Translations under genes and position numbers: made by a program
The notes under the pieces: generated by a model
Database searches by the model: none
What the model was told of the DNA's origin: nothing
What the model saw: the letters and a program-made list of their open reading frames with translations, nothing else
NCBI GenBank assembly: GCA_009788135.1
Contig: WQSA01000078.1
Coordinates: 1-9,563 of the forward strand
Reading direction: 5' to 3'
DNA: 9,563 nt
Origin: Candidatus Fibrimonadales bacterium
Lineage (GTDB): Bacteria > Fibrobacterota > Fibrobacteria > Fibrobacterales > Fibrobacteraceae
Part shown: positions 6,415 through 9,563 of the stretch, in pieces
How the letters are laid out: the number at the start of each line of letters is the position of its first letter
How positions within the stretch are numbered: position 1 is the stretch's first letter

Positions 6415-6424
6415 AGTTGAATCA

Positions 6425-6721
6425 GTGGCTGCAAAAAAAATGGTACCGCCAAACAAGTCTTGTTTAAAGAGATTGCGTCAAGCTAAAAAGGCAAACGCAG
6501 CAAATCGTTCCACACGTTCCGCTATCCGCACTAGTCTTGGCGTAGTACGTGGCGCAAAGACCAAAGAAGATGCTTTGAAAGAAGTCCCAAGACTTTACAG
6601 CATGTTAGACAAAGCTGCCGCTAAAAGCCGTGCCGGCTTTAGCAAAAACCGCGCTTCCAACTACAAGGCCAAGGTCGGAAAACTGCTGAACAAACTCTCC
6701 GCCGCAACTCCCAAGGCTTAG
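6425..6721 (+). CDS. rpsT: Small ribosomal subunit protein bS20
   Basis: S20 is a primary binder of 16S rRNA in the small ribosomal subunit. The 98-residue product is strongly basic and helical, with the family signature in the N-terminal helix (KRLRQAKKANAANRSTRSAIRT) and the alanine-rich C-terminal part (DKAAAKSRAGFSKNRASNYKAKVGKL). It is about ten residues longer than the E. coli protein, mostly at the ends. The start is GTG at 6425, supported by GGAG at 6413-6416 with 8-nt spacing and by the consensus promoter upstream. In E. coli the S20 gene also has a non-AUG (UUG) start and is translationally autoregulated, so the GTG start and leader hairpin here may have a similar purpose. A membrane-protein gene follows after only 4 bp. 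Confidence 0.97.
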   Translation: MAAKKMVPPNKSCLKRLRQAKKANAANRSTRSAIRTSLGVVRGAKTKEDALKEVPRLYSMLDKAAAKSRAGFSKNRASNYKAKVGKLLNKLSAATPKA

Positions 6722-6725
6722 AAAA

Positions 6726-7163
6726 ATGTCCCTGCCGCCGATAAACAGGCTATGGAGGGGCATTGTATTTTTCGTTTTTCTTCTTTTCGCCCTGTTCAGC
6801 GTAACCTTATTCAAAAAAACTTCCAATTTTGCACAACCCGAAGAGGAAGTTTTTGAAGCATCAACTGAAATATGCCTTTTGGTTGCAGCCAGCGGGCCAG
6901 TAAATGTGGACACCGTTTTCAGCCTAAAAGCCGATATAAATCGAATTTTCGCATATTCTTCTTTAGGAACAAACTATACGGATACCGTATGGCACACTTG
7001 GTATCGCGGCACTGAAATGATAAAAAACACGCCGTGCAAACTGGAAGATTCCGCATGTTTCAGTTCCATTTCCGCAGACAGCCTGGAAGAAGGAAACTGG
7101 AGCGTTGATACCCGCAGAAAGGGCATTTTGCTAAGCATCAAACAGTTCAAAATTGAGAAATAA
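6726..7163 (+). CDS. Membrane-anchored DUF2914-like protein
   Basis: The product has 145 residues. One membrane helix near the N-terminus (about 12-29, IVFFVFLLFALFSVTLF) is followed by a non-cytoplasmic domain of about 110 residues. That domain resembles DUF2914: a hydrophobic strand (ICLLVAASGPVN), then VWHTWYRG (88-95), a polar core, and GNWSVDTRRKGILLSIKQF (123-141), matching the family pattern of H-x-W, G-x-W-x-V and a final strand ending in F-x-I/V. Cys104 and Cys111 could form a disulfide. The function of DUF2914 proteins is unknown to me, and the assignment is from pattern memory. The gene begins 4 bp after the rpsT stop with no strong ribosome-binding site, so it depends on the rpsT promoter and perhaps on coupled translation. 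Its TAA stop directly abuts the stop of the convergent map gene, with no terminator between. Confidence 0.75.
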   Translation: MSLPPINRLWRGIVFFVFLLFALFSVTLFKKTSNFAQPEEEVFEASTEICLLVAASGPVNVDTVFSLKADINRIFAYSSLGTNYTDTVWHTWYRGTEMIKNTPCKLEDSACFSSISADSLEEGNWSVDTRRKGILLSIKQFKIEK

Positions 7164-7922
7164 TCACCTTGCCAAAGTCAAGATTTCCACGCCGTGTGGG
7201 GTTATGGCTATGGTATGCTCCCACTGAGCAGAGAGTTTGCCATCTGCGGTTACGGCAGTCCACTTGTCTGCAAGAAGCCTGGTTTTATAAGATCCTTCGT
7301 TTATCATGGGCTCAATGGTGAAAACCATGCCATTTTCTATCTTAGGGCCCGGAAGCATTTGGCGATAATGGATAACCTGGGGTTTTTCGTGAAAACTTCT
7401 GCCTATGCCATGCCCGCAGTAATCCCGCACAACGCTAAAACCGTGTTCCTCGGCTATTCCGCTTATTATTGCGCCTATATCGCTAAAACGGGCATTTGGA
7501 AGCCCGCAAACTCTTATGCCCTCAAAAAGACATTCCCTAGCCGTAACTACCAACTCGCTGGCATTGGGCTTTGGTGGCCCCACAAAAAACGTTTCGCTTG
7601 AATCCGCATAATAGCCATTCAGAATCGAGGTGATGTCCACATTTATAATATCACCGTCTTTTAGAACATAAGGCCCTGGAATTCCATGAGTTACAACATC
7701 ATTGACGCTCGTGCAAACGCTTTTTGGAAAGCCCTCGTACCCTAAGCAGGCTGGAATAGCCCCATTTTTAAGCGTAAATTCCCTGACAAAATCATCTATT
7801 TCCAAAGTTGACACGCCAGGTTTGCACATTTCCTTGGATTTCGCAAGAGTTTCCGCTACAAGAGCGCCGCAATCTCTGATTCTTTCTATTTCTTTAGGTG
7901 TTTTTATCAATATTCTAGACAT
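7164..7922 (-). CDS. map: Methionine aminopeptidase, type I
   Basis: The enzyme removes the initiator methionine from nascent cytoplasmic proteins when the second residue is small. It has 252 residues, close to the E. coli enzyme (264). All five metal ligands of the pita-bread fold are present: Asp96 (INVDIT), Asp107 (YYADSSETF), His171 (GHGIGRSFHE), Glu204 (FTIEPMIN) and Glu235 (QWEHTIA). His79 and His178, which help catalysis, are also conserved, and Cys70 is at the position known from E. coli. It lacks the N-terminal zinc-binding extension of some type I enzymes. GGGA 8 nt before the ATG is a good ribosome-binding site. The start is 18 bp after the mltG stop, so the two genes form a leftward operon. 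No terminator is visible at its 3' end, which touches the DUF2914-like gene. Confidence 0.97.
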   Translation of the reverse strand: MSRILIKTPKEIERIRDCGALVAETLAKSKEMCKPGVSTLEIDDFVREFTLKNGAIPACLGYEGFPKSVCTSVNDVVTHGIPGPYVLKDGDIINVDITSILNGYYADSSETFFVGPPKPNASELVVTARECLFEGIRVCGLPNARFSDIGAIISGIAEEHGFSVVRDYCGHGIGRSFHEKPQVIHYRQMLPGPKIENGMVFTIEPMINEGSYKTRLLADKWTAVTADGKLSAQWEHTIAITPHGVEILTLAR

Positions 7923-7940
7923 TTATCTATTCCCATCAGG

Positions 7941-8966
7941 CTATTTCTCCCCCCTGTTCTTAGCCGCAATATCTTTGTAGCTATTATGCTCTGCAAGGGT
8001 TTTTCCAAAAAAATGCTCTCGCGTTCCGTTGTCTTTTGCAACGAAATAAAGATACTCGGTTCTCTCATGGAAGAGCACGGCTTCTATAGCCAAACGTCCA
8101 GGATTTGAAATTGGACCAGGCATCAATCCTGCAAATCTGCGTGTGTTGTATGGGCTGTCGCTTGCAAGCTGGCTTTTGTAGATGGGACCTGTGAGGTTGC
8201 GGAAAATAAACCGCACGGTTGGATCTGCACCCAAAGGCATCCCTATTCTAAAGCGGTTCATAAATACGCCCGCTACCATATAGCGCTCCTGCGGAAGCCC
8301 GGTTTCCTCTTCCACCACGCTTGCCATTGTCAAAATTCTATGCCAATCTCCAAGCTCATTCCAAACGGGGCTGTTTTTCGCTTGCATTTCGTCTCTGAGC
8401 TTTAAGTTTGCCCGCACAAGAATTTTTATTGCGCCTCGCTCATCCGTGCCATAAGGAAAATCGTAAGTATCGGGCAACAGATATCCTTCCAAATCCTTCG
8501 CTTTTACGCCAAGTGAATCCGCAAATGCTATATTTCGCATCAAAGCATCCAGCTTTGCGCTATCAAGCTTGAGCTGCGAGTTTGCCAGTATCCCGGCTAC
8601 TTCCCAAGTTGCCCTGCCCTCCGGTATGGTAACCCTTATGGTTGCAGTTTTGCCAGAGCTTAGGAGTGCGGCAATTTGCTCAAAACTTTGATCGGTTGGA
8701 ATTGCATACCAGCCTGTTTTAAAATTCGCTTTGCCAGAATTAAAAGTGCACCACCATTTAAAAGACCTTGCGCTCTCCACAACTCCAGCCTTTTGCAAAA
8801 GCATGCTGACTTGCCCCGTGCCATAGCCCTTGGGAATTTCGAGAAGTATAGGTTCTTTCAAAGGCGAAGGCTGCTGCCACTGCTTGTAAACATAGAATAC
8901 AGTACCAAATCCAAGACCTATAATACCACAGAGCAATACTGTACAAACAGCTAGGAGTTTTTTCAT
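7941..8966 (-). CDS. mltG: Endolytic murein transglycosylase MltG (YceG-like)
   Basis: MltG cleaves nascent glycan strands in the inner-membrane/periplasm zone and is thought to terminate chain elongation by class A PBPs. The product has 341 residues, the family's normal length. A cytoplasmic MKK and a membrane helix (about 4-27) are followed by a LysM-like subdomain (about 40-110, with IPKGYGTGQVSMLLQKAGV). The catalytic YceG domain contains ASVVEEETG, with Glu219 at the position of the catalytic Glu218 of E. coli. It also has VAGVFMNRFRIGMPLGADPTVRF, YNTRRFAGLMPGPISNPG and the C-terminal YFVAKDNGTREHFF, all family hallmarks. The gene heads an operon with map (18-bp gap) and is divergent from nadA, with 26 bp between starts. 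No Shine-Dalgarno sequence precedes the ATG. The window also encodes PBP1A, its likely functional partner, about 5.4 kb away in a separate unit. Confidence 0.96.
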   Translation of the reverse strand: MKKLLAVCTVLLCGIIGLGFGTVFYVYKQWQQPSPLKEPILLEIPKGYGTGQVSMLLQKAGVVESARSFKWWCTFNSGKANFKTGWYAIPTDQSFEQIAALLSSGKTATIRVTIPEGRATWEVAGILANSQLKLDSAKLDALMRNIAFADSLGVKAKDLEGYLLPDTYDFPYGTDERGAIKILVRANLKLRDEMQAKNSPVWNELGDWHRILTMASVVEEETGLPQERYMVAGVFMNRFRIGMPLGADPTVRFIFRNLTGPIYKSQLASDSPYNTRRFAGLMPGPISNPGRLAIEAVLFHERTEYLYFVAKDNGTREHFFGKTLAEHNSYKDIAAKNRGEK

Positions 8967-8973
8967 ATCGCAA

Positions 8974-8979
8974 AATTTA
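8974..8979 (-). promoter_or_regulatory. Putative -10 box for the mltG-map operon
   Basis: TAAATT on the minus strand lies 7 nt before the mltG ATG at 8966. As for PBP1A, the position implies initiation of transcription at or next to the start codon. No convincing -35 is visible at 16-18 nt. The surrounding 26 bp are AT-rich, so chance is a real alternative. Confidence 0.3.
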
Positions 8980-8980
8980 G

Positions 8981-8986
8981 TAAATT
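8981..8986 (+). promoter_or_regulatory. Putative -10 box for nadA
   Basis: TAAATT lies 6 nt before the nadA ATG at 8993 and one base from the opposing mltG box. The 17-nt upstream position holds only a T-run (8958-8963). AAGA (8987-8990) lies 2 nt before the ATG, too close to be an effective ribosome-binding site. Confidence 0.3.
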
Positions 8987-8992
8987 AAGAAT

Positions 8993-9563
8993 ATGCAACC
9001 ACAAGAACTTTACAATAAACTGCGTTCTGTGCAGAATTCAGCCGTGCTTTGCCAATATTCAATGGAAAATTGCGAAAAACTTACCGCTTTGATCAATGAA
9101 ATCAATGAGTTGAAAAAGGAAAAGAATGTCGCAATTCTCGCTCACAGCTACGTTGCTCCGGAAATCACGTTCGGCGTGGCAGACTATAGCGGAGATTCTT
9201 ACCAGCTCAGCAAAAACGCTATGGAAACTCCAGCGCAAACCATAATTTTCGCAGCAGTGGAATTTATGGGCGAAACCGCGAAAATCTTAAATCCTGACAA
9301 AAGAGTGCTAATCCCCGGAACAAATCCGGGATGCAGCCTTGCAGAAAGCATAACGGGCGAACAGGCGAAAAAGCTCAGGGAGCAATACCCTGAACATACA
9401 TTCGTATGCTATATAAATACAACCGCAGATGTTAAAGCGCAGTGCGATGTTTGCGTGACAAGCTCAAACGTTGTCAAAGTGATAAGCAACATTCCAAACG
9501 ACAAAATAGCATTTTTGCCCGATAAGCTTATGGGCGAAAACTTGAAAAACGAGCTTGCAAAAA
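8993..9563 (+). CDS. nadA: Quinolinate synthase A, N-terminal 190 residues (cut by the window edge)
   Basis: NadA condenses iminoaspartate with dihydroxyacetone phosphate to quinolinate, the precursor of the NAD ring, using an oxygen-sensitive [4Fe-4S] cluster in the cytoplasm. The frame from ATG 8993 is open to the last base. Family motifs are clear: ILAHSYVAPEI (48-58), VADYSGDSYQLSK (62-74), EFMGETAKILNP (90-101) and PGCSLAES (112-119), with Cys114 as the first cluster ligand, then YINTTADVKA (140-149) and VTSSNVVKVI (155-164). The remaining two cluster cysteines would lie beyond the window. Two variations from common versions are HSY where many enzymes have HxYQ, and PGTNPGC where many have LPDxxAGC; both look like lineage variants. 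It starts 26 bp from the divergent mltG. The partner gene nadB is not in this window. Confidence 0.95.
   Translation, partial: MQPQELYNKLRSVQNSAVLCQYSMENCEKLTALINEINELKKEKNVAILAHSYVAPEITFGVADYSGDSYQLSKNAMETPAQTIIFAAVEFMGETAKILNPDKRVLIPGTNPGCSLAESITGEQAKKLREQYPEHTFVCYINTTADVKAQCDVCVTSSNVVKVISNIPNDKIAFLPDKLMGENLKNELAK

Noticed and set aside
6323..6424. Riboswitch or tRNA in the longest intergenic region
   Set aside because: The 102 bp are accounted for by two promoters, short leaders and a small hairpin. There is no cloverleaf and no known riboswitch core.

Overview
The window looks like chromosomal DNA from a member of Fibrobacterota (a Fibrobacter or Fibromonas-type gut bacterium). The strongest clue is the secreted pectin lyase at 4229-6322. 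It carries a poly-serine linker and a short C-terminal tail with the motifs NLRGQPLG and KPATPGVYI, an architecture I associate with secreted carbohydrate enzymes of Fibrobacter. Moderate GC, a TTGACA/TATATT promoter and the FCB-like TAnnTT -10 boxes fit this, but the assignment is an inference from sequence style. I see no phage genes, transposases, CRISPR array, tRNA or rRNA. Gene density is very high: the only non-coding gap above 40 bp is 6323-6424.

Left region (1-4223): a leftward operon carries a class A penicillin-binding protein (2414 to 159), followed by an unknown gene that overlaps its stop by one base and runs off the window (159 to 1). Divergent from it, a rightward pair encodes a small unknown lipoprotein (2449-2886) and a MATE-family efflux pump (2886-4223), again overlapping by one base.

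Middle (4212-7163): the MATE gene and the leftward lyase gene converge on a short inverted repeat containing both stop codons. The lyase is a family PL11 rhamnogalacturonan lyase. A 102-bp intergenic region holds back-to-back, interleaved promoters for the lyase and for rpsT (ribosomal protein S20). A small membrane-anchored DUF2914-like protein follows rpsT after 4 bp and ends exactly where the convergent map gene ends.

Right region (7164-9563): a leftward pair mltG-map encodes the endolytic murein transglycosylase and methionine aminopeptidase. Divergent from it, nadA (quinolinate synthase, NAD biosynthesis) starts at 8993 and is cut by the window edge.

Functionally this is mostly housekeeping: peptidoglycan synthesis (PBP1A) and chain termination (MltG), translation (S20, methionine aminopeptidase) and NAD synthesis. 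Added to that are one plant cell-wall-degrading enzyme and one exporter. I did not find a convincing new defence, mobile or biosynthetic system. The points most worth a second look are: overlapping divergent promoters whose -10-like boxes sit 6-7 nt from the start codons (possible leaderless mRNAs); two or three small genes of unknown function in tight operons with well-known genes; and a Cys replacing an expected Asp in a DxDGDG-type loop of the lyase.
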